Assembly: GCA_964035575.1 (NCBI GenBank) | Contig: OZ037840.1 | Coordinates: 558,001-622,000 of the forward strand | DNA from: Rhynchopus sp. YZ270_cl-10 | Taxonomy: Eukaryota; Euglenozoa; Diplonemea; Diplonemida; Diplonemidae | Direction: 5' to 3' | DNA length: 64,000 nucleotides | Shown: positions 1 through 10,648 of the stretch, piece after piece | Layout of the letters: each line of letters opens with the position of its first letter | Position numbering within the stretch: the stretch's first letter is position 1 | Translations under genes and position numbers: made by a program | Notes under the pieces: generated by a model | Databases searched by the model: none | What the model was told of the DNA's origin: nothing | What the model saw: only the letters and a program-made list of their open reading frames with translations

Positions 1-1147
1 GCCCCCTGAAGCAGCGCGCTACGCTGGGGAGTATCTAAAGATTTATCCAGGTCAAGTCCTCCTGTTTGGGCTGTACGAATCGATACGGCGTTTCATGTCG
101 TGTCAGAACATTTTATGGCCTTTCGTGGTGTTCACATACCTAGGGCTTGCAGCGCAGGGGGGCTGTCTCTATGTTTTCTTTGGTGGTGAAAGGATAAATT
201 TTGTGGGTGCTGCATGGGCTCAGGTGACAAATCAGGTTGTGTCAGTGGGGTCGTGTCTTCTGTGGGTGTGGTGGGCGCAGCCGCATGAGAGCCGTTCGTG
301 GCCAGGATTTCGTTGGAGCGCGTTTAGGTGGGCGCGGGTCAAAATATATTTGAAGCTTGCGGTGCCTGGGGTGTTCACGCTGTCGGAGTGGTGGTATTGG
401 GAGGTCGTCTGCTTTTTTACGGGGTGGATTTCAGAGCACGCCCAGGCTGCGCATTCTTGCGCATATTTCGTCGTTCCGGTGTATTTTTTGATCGTTTTTG
501 GTGTCGGACTCAGCGCCAACATCAAAATCGGGAAGCTCATTGGCGACGGCGACGTCAAGAGGGCGAGGGCCCTCCGGACCGCTTTCTTGGTCCTAGCAAT
601 GGTTCTTTCCATTTTAATGGTCGCAACGCACTTTGCAGTTCAGGACCTCCAAATCACGACCCTCAATGGCACGGAAGGTGAACCACGTGACCTGGCCTAT
701 TCCATATGGTTCTACGTTGGCGCCTACATCTTCATGGACACACAGTACGCACTGCACTCTTGCATGGCCCGCGCACTTGGCCTTCAAATCTACGTTGCTG
801 CCGCTGTCATTGTTTCCCTCTGGATTGTTGCATTACCTATTTCATACCACATCACATTCTCTCGAGGGATGGGCCTAAAAGGCATCTGGATAATGTTCCC
901 CATTGGTCATACCCTAATGGTGACAAGCACCATGTGCATCACGTACTTCACAAATTGGGAAACAGTCTCAAAGAAAATGCGCAAAGAAGAAGCCTGTGGG
1001 GAAGAGACATCTGGCGTGGTCGGAGCGCAGGATGGAGAAGGGGACGCTGAGACAGGTGGGGTCGAGCTGCAGGAGGTGATACCGCAGGGCGATGAGGTTG
1101 CCTTGGTGAGCCGTTCCTCAACCCCGCCACCGTTGGAGGGGTGGTGA
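1..1147 (+). CDS. MATE-family multidrug/toxin efflux transporter, 5'-partial (C-terminal ~380 aa)
   Basis: The frame is open from base 2, before the first ATG at 95, and the upstream codons read like a MATE protein (YPGQVLLFGLYESIRRFM), so the gene starts left of the window. About eight hydrophobic membrane segments follow. The family-typical stretch SANIKIGKLIGDGDVKRA (around 520-580) matches the MATE pattern of a short helix, RxG, LGxGD and xxAR. EWWYWEVVCFFTGW is the other typical MATE segment. The cytosolic tail after the last helix is acidic and hydrophilic. MATE proteins export organic cations or drugs in exchange for H+ or Na+ at the plasma or vacuolar membrane; the substrate here is unknown. 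The missing N-terminal part should be roughly 130-150 residues. No intron is seen in the visible part. Confidence 0.9.
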   Translation, partial: PPEAARYAGEYLKIYPGQVLLFGLYESIRRFMSCQNILWPFVVFTYLGLAAQGGCLYVFFGGERINFVGAAWAQVTNQVVSVGSCLLWVWWAQPHESRSWPGFRWSAFRWARVKIYLKLAVPGVFTLSEWWYWEVVCFFTGWISEHAQAAHSCAYFVVPVYFLIVFGVGLSANIKIGKLIGDGDVKRARALRTAFLVLAMVLSILMVATHFAVQDLQITTLNGTEGEPRDLAYSIWFYVGAYIFMDTQYALHSCMARALGLQIYVAAAVIVSLWIVALPISYHITFSRGMGLKGIWIMFPIGHTLMVTSTMCITYFTNWETVSKKMRKEEACGEETSGVVGAQDGEGDAETGGVELQEVIPQGDEVALVSRSSTPPPLEGW

Positions 1148-1604
1148 GAGGGGGTTCTTTCGTGTCAACTCCACGCCTTTTTTTTTTCTCCACGATTTAT
1201 GGAAATTTTTTCCTTACACGGGTAGTGTTATTAGAAACTCGAATAAAGCCAACGTTTAATCGCCTGATACCGACTATTTTCTCCTCCCCTTTAAAAATCA
1301 CTTCCGCCAAAATTCAGATCTTATACACTGTTTTTTTGGCTACGTTCAACGAAAATAATCTTTCCCCCTTTTTCTAGTCGAGTAATCAAGATCCGTTGGC
1401 GACTGTAAGAGTCGAGTTTTGTAGAAGGACCTGGTTCTGCATAGGTAGAAATGGTTTCTACCTATCTTTAGCAGTCCACTCACGTCACTCCTTTTATTAA
1501 GCAATTATTGGTGCGGTCAGCAACCCAGTTTGCCAATGGGATTCTCCCGTGCGGTTTAACCAAGGTTCCACCAGCGTTAAAATGACAACCCACCCCGTGG
1601 GGCT

Positions 1605-1635
1605 GGCATCGTACAGTGGGTCAGTTGGAGGTGCC
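1605..1635 (+). repeat. Module M3 copy 1 (GGCATC...GGTGCC hairpin)
   Basis: GGCATC at 1605-1610 can pair with GGTGCC at 1630-1635 (one G-U), closing a 19-nt loop that starts GTACAGT. It is followed by TGCAG and a pyrimidine tract. Other copies lie near 24356, 24924 and 34003. Confidence 0.55.
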
Positions 1636-1920
1636 TGCAGCAAATAGGCGTGCTCTCTCTCTCTTTTTGGTTGGTGACAAATCACAAGAGAGTCTTGTAG
1701 CTCAAAAGCCTTTTGATATTTTTTTTTTTTTCTGTTGGTATCCCCTTCTTTTTTTCGCACATCTTTTTCTTATCTTTCAATTGAAATATCTTAATCTTGT
1801 TTATCTCATGCACGACGTACAAGACCTTGTGCAAATCCAAATGAATTCCCCCAAAATAACATAAGGGTAAAAAGGAGTCTAGCATCTAACACTGCAAAAG
1901 CGTACTCCTTATAGTCCCTC

Positions 1921-1977
1921 TCTTTTAAGGATCCTGTGAAAGAAAAATCCTGGCTTGCTATTCTAGTGATAGTAGTC
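1921..1977 (+). repeat. Module M2 copy (AAGGATCCTGTGAA + small hairpin)
   Basis: A conserved head AAGGATCCTGTGAA, an A-rich spacer, then TTGCTATTCTAGTGATAGTAG, whose ends can pair with each other. Near-identical copy at 17401-17458 and weaker ones at 20355, 26133 and 32431. Confidence 0.6.
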
Positions 1978-2054
1978 TTTTATCAATTTTTTTATCTGCT
2001 ACAGTTTCTATTTTGAAGATCCTGCACCCCTTTTTTATATATTGATGTAAATCA

Positions 2055-2141
2055 CGAAATGGATGGTTGGGGGTTCACGGTGCGTCATTTGTAACCAAGG
2101 TACACTGTTCACGAGAGGGATTTTTGTATTTCAAGTCAATC
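2055..2141 (+). repeat. Module M5 copy (GGTACACTG element)
   Basis: About 90 nt: a G-rich GGTTGGGGG-type part, then ACCAAGGTACACTGTTCACG, then GTATTTCAAGTCAAT. It matches 49270-49365, 49890-49985 and, more weakly, 52895-52985. In the better copies GTACC-AAA-GGTAC forms a hairpin. Confidence 0.6.
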
Positions 2142-2196
2142 TATTTTAGATGTGCATGTACGTGAGGCATATTTACCTTTCAAATTTTCTTTTTTT

Positions 2197-2230
2197 AAAG
2201 ACTAAGCACGAGAGGCTTAGGTTCATCTTA
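2197..2230 (+). repeat. Module M1 copy 1 (CTAAGC/GCTTAG hairpin)
   Basis: CTAAGC-ACGAGAG-GCTTAG stem-loop followed by GTTCATCTTATA. The outer GATGA arm is decayed in this copy. Better copies are at 14357, 24232, 32171 and 36527. Confidence 0.55.
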
Positions 2231-3879
2231 TAGCCTTCTTTTTTTCCGTCATACCTTTGTTGACAGCGCAGGGAAAGCAACCCTAACCCAACTATCGAGG
2301 TTTTAGATGAAGAAGAGTTCAGCCTCATAATAAAAAAATTCTTCCACTCATCATTTCTTTTTTTGTTGAACTTGTTTCTGATTTTTTTTCTTTCTTGACC
2401 CAGCTTCTAAGAAAAACAACAGCATAACAAGGGTGATGGTTTAATGTGTACCCACACAGAACCAAATTTCATCTTTTTTTCCCCCCCCTCCCCTTTTGGC
2501 GTACCAGCCCTTTTTTTTTAAAAAATCGGTATCTTTCTTATTGACTCTTAATTTGTGGTGCCCATGCGCTCGTTGGGTTCAGCAGATGCCCAGTGTTGTG
2601 TTCCAGGACAGCGTGTCTTTCGTGGATCTACAACTCATGTAACCACCCCTTCCCAAGGTGGGGGTGAGAAGATCTTCAACCTGGAACACCAAGGGGTGAG
2701 GGAACGACAAGGTGACACTTTGTGCTTTCAGCCGGGGGGACTGGCACCCAGGTGCTTTTTGCATCTGTAACTATTCCTTTTATTCGCCTCCACTGATTTC
2801 TTTTTGCGCTTTTTTTTTTGTTTTTTTGTTTTTTTGTTTTGTTTTTGGCAACCTTCAACTCTTCTCTCATTTGATGTGTGTGCAATGCGGCACCAATCAT
2901 TAAGCCTTCCCCCTCTTTTTTAACGTGGCAACATCGTCACCACGATCTCAAATAAAATGCGTTTTTTTTTTCTCTTTTGAACATGAATTTCTTTTCAATG
3001 ATCCCTACGTTCTATGCTTGACCAATCCTTGCTTTCCCGATATCATTTCAAGCCTGAGACCCTGCTTAAGCCTCCCCAGTCATTGGATGCGTGTGTGGCA
3101 TATTATGGGTACGTCCTAACTTCTCTTAATTGCTTCGTATATGTCCTCCCACTCCAGATCGCTATCTTCATGCACACAAATCACAGATAAAATTACAAGG
3201 CATAGAAAAATGAACAAAAGGAAAAAGATGGCTCAAAGGAACCTCGCCTTCGGGTGGGATCAGACTTCCTGTTAGCAGCATGGAGGAAAATGATGGATGT
3301 GACCTTTGTGCTGGAAGAGTCAGGCGTGTCTGCGACAGTGGAGGTGATGTGGACGTTGCAGTCGGCAAAGGAGGGTGTGTGCACGGCGCTTGCGGTCTCG
3401 CCTGCGTCTGTCGTGATGCGCATCGGCACGCAGGTGCTGGAGGGGACGTGCCGTCTGCACACTGCGTTCGAATCAGGTGTGTAGGTCGTGGGTGGGTGAT
3501 CTCTTCCACAGCAGAGTCAACACGCGGTGTCGATGTGGCATGTGTGGATGTGGGGTGTGTGGCTGTTTCGCAAACTGCCTGAGAGTACAGAACCCAAGCT
3601 TGTGATGGGTGATAGTTTGCACTAATGGTTTGGGCGGGTTTTGTCATTGGTGCGTTGAAGTATGGTGTGTGGGTATCGAGAGAAGTGTGGGTGGGTGGGT
3701 GGGTGGGTGGGCGAGATGGGTGGGAATGTTCAAGCGAGCCAGTCAAGACCTTCCAGTAGTACAGAATGCGTTGAGGGGGAGTGCGCATGGTGTGGAGAGG
3801 CGTGGGGGGAACGTGCTTGTCTGAAGGGTGTGAGTGTGGGTGTGTGTGTGGGTGGGTTGGGAGGGATGCTGCGTGCGTG

Positions 3880-4545
3880 TCGACAGGAGACGAAGAGAAA
3901 CCACTGTGGTGGCTGGACAGCACGGCAGCCTGCCCTTTGCAGCCCAGGGGAAGTGTGCAGGCAGCGAGGGTTTGTGTCCTGGGCGGCATGTTTGGCGCAG
4001 TCTTCTGGAGCCTGCACCTCTTCGCACGCCATGTGTCGACTGCCGACACCTTGGCAGTGATGTGGTGCAGACGCTTCTCTCGCCTTCTTGCCTCACCTCC
4101 CACACCTCATACACTTGGTACGTTGGGTTGGGCAAGGGTCTTCTTCCTTCTCATATGGGCACCCGTCCTCTGGCAGGGGTGCGTCATGCACCCTATCTCC
4201 GGCCAGTGTCGGGACACCTTCCCGCCTGCATGAGTTGGGGACCTTGTCACCGGTGTGCAAATGTGTGTTACATAGTGCCCACATGGAGCTCTTGTGTCGT
4301 TCGTGGGTTGGGTTGGGCAATTGGGGCATTCGCCACTTCGTTGGTGAGAGTTGTGGGGTGAGTTGTGGCAGGCAACCACAGACATGGGTGGGTGTCCTTC
4401 CATGGTTCTCATGGGTGGCTTAGGATGATGAGGGGTGCAGACATGGGGTCCACTAGCGCTGCGACAGACGCTGCCGCCAGGTTCTCTCTGTTCTGTGGTG
4501 TGCTGTGGGAGCATGCCCACAGGGAGGCGTTTACTGGACCACGTC
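3880..4545. repeat. Block R, copy 1
   Basis: A GT/GC-rich block of about 660 bp that recurs, largely base-for-base, at 9888-10560 and in shortened form at 5940-6540. It starts near CGACAGGAGACGAAGAGAAA and ends near GACAGACGCTGCCGCCAGG. Open frames exist on both strands but shift between copies, so I do not call a gene. The 700 bp upstream is GTGGG-rich and also without a supported gene. It could be a duplicated 5' gene fragment or a mobile repeat. Confidence 0.7.
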
Positions 4546-5679
4546 GATCTTGCGTAGGATAGCGCCCTCCCTCTGCTGCGCCTTTTACGCAAAATTGTGT
4601 CACCGGAAACCCGCTTGGGCTGGGAAGACGACTTCTCATCAGGGTCTTCCACGAGCTGGTATAGGCGGTGTCCGATCGTGCGCTCGAGCACCTGGCTCAC
4701 GGTACTCAGTCACCGCAATTGGTCAGTACGAAGGGAGGGGGTCTGGTTTTGCGGGTTTGTGGGTTGACTTTTGGTGTACAGACATCACTGCTCAAACGTT
4801 CGGTGGGCCATAGGATGAGTATCGCGATGTACTGTTGCATCTGCGAGGCTGTCTGCGGTGTTCATCTGCATGGTGTCGATGTTCTCGATGGGGGCCTTTG
4901 CTCTCCTCCTTGTTTGAGTACAAGCATGGTGCCTGCGGGGCACTACTTACCGCGATGACGTTAACGCCATACTGCATTCGATGCCTGTGTGTGCGATATG
5001 GGAGCATGCTGGCGCCGTTCTGGTCGATGAAGGGGGGGTGTCCTCTTGCAATACATCTGCCTTGGCAAGCTTCGCAAAAGGGTGTACTGATCTTACCCTC
5101 AGCTATGCCTTTTTTTGCAGTTCCCTGTCCCTCCTGATGCAGAGAAGGGTTGCTTCGTGCGTGGATGGCCTATAGTATACGTCGCTTGCACTGGGGAGGG
5201 GGAGGGGGGGATAATGGAGTAGTTCGTCCGGGTACACGGCGGGGTCCGTACAGGGTCCGTCTCCGTAAAACAGCATGTTAGGACACCCCCTCCTTACGGA
5301 GGATCTTTACTGAGAGGCTCCGTAATTACGGACCGGGTACGTTAAGCGTCGTTTGTCCCTCCTGCGTTGCCCTGACCGGCTGCCGTTTCCGTAGCTCAAG
5401 CTTGCGTCCTATTTCAAAACCTGGGTAAGGATGCGGAGGTGGATGAGGAAAGTGCTGTTGCATACTGCTGCGAAGACGCGAAGCTGCTTCGTCCGCTTCC
5501 CCTTGCAGGGGCTATCAAGCACGCCATTGTGCTCGGCAACTGAGCGCGTCCCACTGTCGCCGCACTTCTTGAAGGGCATTGTCGGTTCTTTCCGAGTTAC
5601 CTGGTTGTACGCGTTGGTGCGTCTGCGCTTGTTGTCCACCCTCACAGCTGGGGCCTGTGCTGCCTGAGATGCCTGGAGA

Positions 5680-6540
5680 GGGGTGCCCTGTGGAGGGTGT
5701 GGGGTGTAGTTCTGACTGGGGAGGGGGAGGAGGGAGGAGGGAGGTGAAGAGAAGTGTGTGGGATGCAAGGTGGAGGGTTGCAGGCGCAGACGTGCACCGC
5801 ATGAACAGGACTAGGGTGGTGTGAGGAGGGAGGTGTGAGGAGGATGGGGTTGAGGGAAGGTGTGGCTGGTACGTCTGCGACACTGTCAGGAGTGTGAAGG
5901 GGTGGGTGGGTGTGGTGACGGCATGACGCACCCTCAGCTCCGTGGCTGAAGAGAAACCACTGTGGTGGCTGTGGAGGAAGGTAGATGTGCGTGTTGTGCT
6001 TTGTTCTTTGCAGTCCAGAGGGGTCGTGTGGTTGAGACCTGCAGGCAGCGAGGGTTTGTGTCGTGGGCGGCATGTTTGGCGCAGTCTTCTGGAGCCTGCA
6101 CCTCTTCGCACGCCATGTGTCGACTGCCGACACCTTGGCAGTGATGTGGTGCAGACGCTTCTCTCGCCTTCTTGCCTACCACCTGCACCATGGGGAAGCT
6201 TGGGTGCAAGCCACGATACGAGCATGGGTTGGGGACCTTATCACCGGTGTGCAAATGTGTGTTACATAGTGCCCACATGGAGCTCTTTGTGTCGTTCGTG
6301 GGTTGGGTTGGGCAATTGGGGCATTCGGCACTTCGTTGGTGAGAGTTGTGGGGTGAGTTGTGGCAGGCAACCACAGACATGGGTGGGTGTCCTTCCATGG
6401 TTCTCATGGGTGGCTTAGGGTGGTGAGGGGTGCAGACATGGGGTCCACTCCCCAGTTTGCCAACAGCGCTGCGACAGACGCTGTCGCCAGGTTCTCTCTG
6501 GGAGCATGCCTATGCCCACAGGGAGGTGTTTACACTGGAA
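5680..6540. repeat. Block R, copy 2, with upstream shared segment
   Basis: Bases 5680-5870 match 9440-9640 (GGAGGG-rich). Bases 5940-6540 match the R blocks at 3880 and 9888, but a segment of about 110 bp present in both other copies is replaced here by an unrelated stretch of about 50 bp (around 6177-6228). Between copies 1 and 2 (4546-5679) no gene is supported. That gap contains TCCGT-rich short inverted repeats near 5225-5340. Confidence 0.7.
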
Positions 6541-6674
6541 GTTGCCTCACACCCGCTCAGTGTGAACCCCTGGTTTATTTGAGGGGAAACGTGACCCACC
6601 TATGCCTAAGGAACCGCCAGTACCAGGGATGAATGCCACTGGAATGTCAGCTTGAGGAAGGTACGGTCCCGGTC

Positions 6675-6842
6675 ACGGGTTGCAGGGTTGCAGGGTTGCA
6701 GGGTTGCAGGGTTGCAGGGTTGCAGGGTTGCAGGGTTGCAGGGTTGCAGGGTTGCAGGGTTGCAGGGTTGCAGGGTTGCAGGGTTGCAGGGTTGCAGGGT
6801 TGCAGGGTTGCAGGGTTGCAGGGTTGCAGGGTTGCAGGGTTG
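6675..6842. repeat. 9-bp minisatellite, unit GGGTTGCAG, ~18 copies
   Basis: Perfectly uniform tandem repeat with no variant unit except at the edges. Several frames stay open through it only because the period is a multiple of three. Confidence 0.95.
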
Positions 6843-7154
6843 CCAGTATGTGGCATTTTTCTGAAAGATCCTTCAAGTCGTCGGGAGGAGTCCGCCAGAC
6901 ATGCTTTTTTTGCTGCTGTGCCTGGATCAGCGAACCAAGACTCTGTTACAGTCTAGAAACATGGGTGGTTGTTGTCGATGTTTTTATGGAGTGACTTGGA
7001 AGGGTGCAGTGGGGGTTGGGCAGTGGGTTGGACAATGGGCGTTGGGCATTCGGTGGGAGAAACCATATATGGGCATGGGGCACGTGGCGGTCGCTGAGAG
7101 GGGCCACATCGTACCCCCGCCTAATCACCATTGCACAGACGCACCACACAAACC

Positions 7155-8576
7155 ATGGAGGTGTTCATACACCCATTTAACGGCCAGACATGCGTTGTGG
7201 AGGTGTTAGCTGACGATACCGTCACAGACATACACGAGAAGGTGGCATCTGCGGTGGGGTTGGCCGAGGACAGCTTTGCCATGAGTTTTAAAGGGGGGGT
7301 GGTGGGCAACGGGTTTGACGTGACTCAGCTGAGTTCCTATGATACTATAATCTTAACACAGACGAAGAAATATGCTGCTGTTGAAGCGCTGCATGCCTTG
7401 GGTGAGACGGAAATCACTTTAGAGAGACTGACGACGGCACAAGACCAAAGAGTCATCCTCCTGCTTCTGATTGCAGGCGTTGTGAGGCATACGATTCCTG
7501 ACCGGCTGTTCTCCTCCTCACCTCTAACCACCGTAGACCTCAGCGCTTTATCTGACATCACTTCTGTCGGAAATTTTTTTCTTCACGACTGCAGCTCGCT
7601 TACTTCGGTGGACCTGACGGGGTTTGCGTCTGTTACCACTCTTGGCGAACACTTTATCGCAAACTGCGTGAGTTTGATTAGCGTAGACCTCTCTGGGCTG
7701 CGTGGTGTGCGGCATATCGGCAGCCACTTTTTGTCAAACTGCACGAAATTGGCGAAAATTGATGCAACCGGGTTGGACGCTACGACGACCATAGGAGATG
7801 CGTTCTTTTTCAACTGCACATCGGCAGGATCTGTGGACCTCTCAGCTCTCCGTTGCGTCACCGACATCGGCGAAGACTTTCTCTATAAATCCACAGCCAA
7901 AACAATCGACCTCTCCAACCTACAGAGCCTTACTACCATTAAAACACACTTTTTGTCCACCGCCCGATCCGTCGTATCTGTCAACCTTTCCACCAACACC
8001 TCAATCACCGACATCGGACGGTGCTTCCTCTACAGCTGCTCACACATCGTGACAGTCAATCTCTCTGGTTTAAATGGTGTTAACACTATTCAAAAGAACT
8101 TTCTGTCACATTGCGCTCATTTGACAGACCTCGATCTTTCTGGAGCGAGCGGGGTGACGCACATAGAGGAGTTCTTCCTAGAAGGATGCAGTGCGGTGAC
8201 AGCCTTGGACCTCTCTGGGGTGTGCAATGTTCAGACGATAGGCCGAGGATTTCTGTCAGATTGCGCTGGGTTGCTTGCAGTTGATCTGTCCAGTTGGAAG
8301 AATGTCACCACTGTGGGGAAGTACTTCCTTCACAACTGCAGTAAGGTGCGAGAGGTGAACCTAGCAGGGTGGCGCAGGCTTCGTTCCGTCGGCGACAACT
8401 TCCTTCTGAACTGCACCGCCGTGAAGAAGGTGGACCTCTCAGGGTGGTGCAGTGTGACGGAAGTGGGGTGTGGTTTCCTCTCTAGCGTGCCTGGGCATAG
8501 AATCAAGACGGTGGGGTGCAGTGGGATTGTGCGCAGAAAGGCGCCGGCGGTTCTGCCCCCATGTCGCCTCGCATGA
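7155..8576 (+). CDS. Ubiquitin-like domain + leucine-rich repeat (BspA-like) protein, 473 aa
   Basis: The start is ATG 7155 (AAACCATGG context); the eight codons before it begin at a TTG and are not needed. Residues ~1-72 read like a ubiquitin fold: MEVFIHPFNG, EVLADDTVTDIHEKVA, then a strand ending DTIILTQTK. From about residue 120 to 460 there are 13 repeats of ~25 residues with the pattern xxxVDLSxLxxVTxIGxxFLxxCxx, i.e. the LRR_5/BspA class common in protist surface and cytosolic proteins. No signal peptide or membrane segment is seen, so the protein is probably cytosolic. The ubiquitin-like part may act as an interaction tag with the LRR solenoid as a binding surface. The function is otherwise unknown. 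Confidence 0.85.
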   Translation: MEVFIHPFNGQTCVVEVLADDTVTDIHEKVASAVGLAEDSFAMSFKGGVVGNGFDVTQLSSYDTIILTQTKKYAAVEALHALGETEITLERLTTAQDQRVILLLLIAGVVRHTIPDRLFSSSPLTTVDLSALSDITSVGNFFLHDCSSLTSVDLTGFASVTTLGEHFIANCVSLISVDLSGLRGVRHIGSHFLSNCTKLAKIDATGLDATTTIGDAFFFNCTSAGSVDLSALRCVTDIGEDFLYKSTAKTIDLSNLQSLTTIKTHFLSTARSVVSVNLSTNTSITDIGRCFLYSCSHIVTVNLSGLNGVNTIQKNFLSHCAHLTDLDLSGASGVTHIEEFFLEGCSAVTALDLSGVCNVQTIGRGFLSDCAGLLAVDLSSWKNVTTVGKYFLHNCSKVREVNLAGWRRLRSVGDNFLLNCTAVKKVDLSGWCSVTEVGCGFLSSVPGHRIKTVGCSGIVRRKAPAVLPPCRLA

Positions 8577-8759
8577 GAGACGAAATATAATATTATGTTC
8601 GTGAGAGATAGTGCGAGAGATGGTTCGTAAAAAAGAAGAATGCGAAAAGCTCCGGATCGATAAACAGCAGAGAGAGAGGGGTAAATCGATTGATATAATG
8701 GTGTGATTCAGAGGGTGACCATCACACCAAAAAAAGTTTTGTTTGTTTTTGCACTCTTT

Positions 8760-8877
8760 CCACCTGATTTTTACCCCGCGTATAGGCGCGTAAAGGCCCG
8801 TATAGGCCAAACCCCACCCATTTTCCCCAGCCTTTACGCGCCTTTACGCGCCTATACGCGGGGTAAAAATCAGGTGG
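8760..8877. repeat. Foldback element with 38-bp perfect inverted arms
   Basis: 8760-8797 is the exact reverse complement of 8840-8877. The 42-nt spacer contains further partial copies of the same CGTATAGGC / GCGTAAAGGC modules. It would form a strong cruciform or hairpin. It resembles a MITE or foldback element; no coding content. Confidence 0.9.
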
Positions 8878-9439
8878 TCTTTTGATTTTTCCACAAAAAA
8901 ACGAAAGGTGTAGCGGACCTTCAATGCTTTCGACTCCGGGTAAACATGGCTAGCTGAGTTTTAAAAAAACAGTGGGTCGCCCAGAGTCTCCCTATCTTTC
9001 CCCCTTTTTTTGTGACTGATAGTTTTTGGATGTGATCAAAGTGCAGACAATATGCGTAGCGTTTAGGGGTGGGACGGCATCCGTGATGCTACTGGATGGA
9101 TTATGGCTGAACGCCTCTAAGCCAGAACCCAGTCTAGAGACATACGTGAAATATTTCAGGGCACATGAGTTTATCGTGGCCAAGTCTAGCTTCGGCGAAC
9201 GGCCACCTTCCAAGTTCACATCCAGACTCCGTGTCTCCAACCGGGTCTATACGAGTCCGAATGGACTGGCGGGCGTAACACTTCGAGGAGCCTTGTTGTT
9301 CCTTTCCGCAACCCACCATGTGCCTGCATTGCACGTTGCCTGCAGCAGCATATAGGCGCAACACTTTGTGTCATGGAAGTGTCTTTGCTTGTGTGCAAGC
9401 CTTATGATAGTGTAGGGAACGACAGAAGAGGGTTGGGAG

Positions 9440-10560
9440 GGGGTGCCCTGTGGAGGGTGTGGGGTGTAGCTCTGACTGGGGAGGGGGAGGAGGGAGGAGG
9501 GAGGTGAAGAGAAGTGTGTGGGATGCAAGGTGGAGGGTTGCAGGCGCAGACGTGCACCACATGAACAGGACTAGGGTGGTGTGAGGAGGATGGGGTTGAG
9601 GGAAGGTGTGGCTGGTACTGCGACACTGTCAGGGGTGGTGTGGGCATGGAGACGTGACGCGACGGTGGGTGGGAGGGATGCAGTGTGCGTGTAGACGGGG
9701 GAAGGGGGATGTTGGGGACACGCTGGTGGGGAGGGGGAGTTCTCTTCACGGTGCCACAACGGATGCTCTGCACCAAGGAGTACCGAAAGTCCCGAATGGC
9801 AAAGTCCAGTGGAACCTGGACCTTAGCCAGGGATGGACGGTTTCCTCACATCTTTTTTTATGGGGTGTGTGGGTTGGGATGTGCGTGTCGACAGGAGACG
9901 AAGAGAAACCACTGTGGTGGCTGTGGAGGAAGGCGGATGTGCGTGTTGTGCTTTGTTCTTTGCAGCCCAGAGGGGTCGTGTGGTTGAGACCTGCAGGCAG
10001 CGAGGGTTTGTGTCTTGGGCGGCATGTTTGGCGCAGTCTTCTGGAGCCTGCACCTCTTCGCACGCCATGTGTCGACTGCCGACACCTTGGCAGTGATGTG
10101 GTGCAGACGCTTCTCTCGCCTTCTTGCCTCACCTCCCACACCTCATACACTTGGTACGTTGGGTTGGGCAAGGGTCTTCTTCCTTCTCATATGGGCACCC
10201 GTCCTCTGGCAGGGGTGCGTCATGCACCCTATCTCCGGCCAGTGTCGGGACACCTTCCCGCCTGCATGAGTTGGGGACCTTGTCACCGGTGTGCAAATGT
10301 GTGTTACATAGTGCCCACATGGAGCTCTTGTGTCGTTCGTGGGTTGGGTTGGGCAATTGGGGCATTCGCCACTTCGTTGGTGAGAGTTGTGGGGTGAGTT
10401 GTGGCAGGCAACCACAGACATGGGTGGGTGTCCTTCCATGGTTCTCATGGGTGGCTTAGGATGATGAGGGGTGCAGACATGGGGTCCACTCCCCAGATTG
10501 CCAACAGCGCTGCGACAGACGCTGTCGCCAGTTCTCTCTGTGGGATGCTCCCATCCCCTG
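9440..10560. repeat. Block R, copy 3, with upstream shared segment
   Basis: 9440-9640 repeats 5680-5870. 9888-10560 repeats 3880-4545 almost exactly, including the part missing from copy 2. It ends about 90 bp before the start of the adenylate cyclase gene at 10649, so it could contribute upstream sequence to that gene. No gene supported inside. Confidence 0.7.
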
Positions 10561-10648
10561 CTTTTTTTTTTTTTGTATTCCAAAAAATACCCCCCTTGGA
10601 CCTCCATATTTGTTCTCCAATAGCTCCTATTAGGTGGGGTACTTGAAG

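Larger units (their letters stand above)
1148..3167. other. Intergenic region built of pyrimidine tracts and short modules
   Basis: No supported gene. The stretch holds one copy each of modules M3, M2, M5 and M1, separated by long T/C tracts. 2400-3160 is otherwise AT/pyrimidine-rich with nothing recognised. An AATAAA-like signal about 95 bases after the MATE stop could be its poly(A) signal. Confidence 0.6.
8577..10648. other. Intergenic: foldback repeat, R block, short leader of the cyclase gene
   Basis: 8577-8759 and 8880-9440 show no supported gene. A 109-codon open frame at 9026-9355 has no recognisable domain. 9440-10560 is repeat (see entries). 10560-10648 is T-rich followed by the leader of the next gene. 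Confidence 0.5.

Noticed and set aside
3168-4103. 311-codon minus-strand frame in block R
   Set aside because: His/Thr/Pro-rich reading of GTGGG-rich DNA. The frame is not kept between the R copies.
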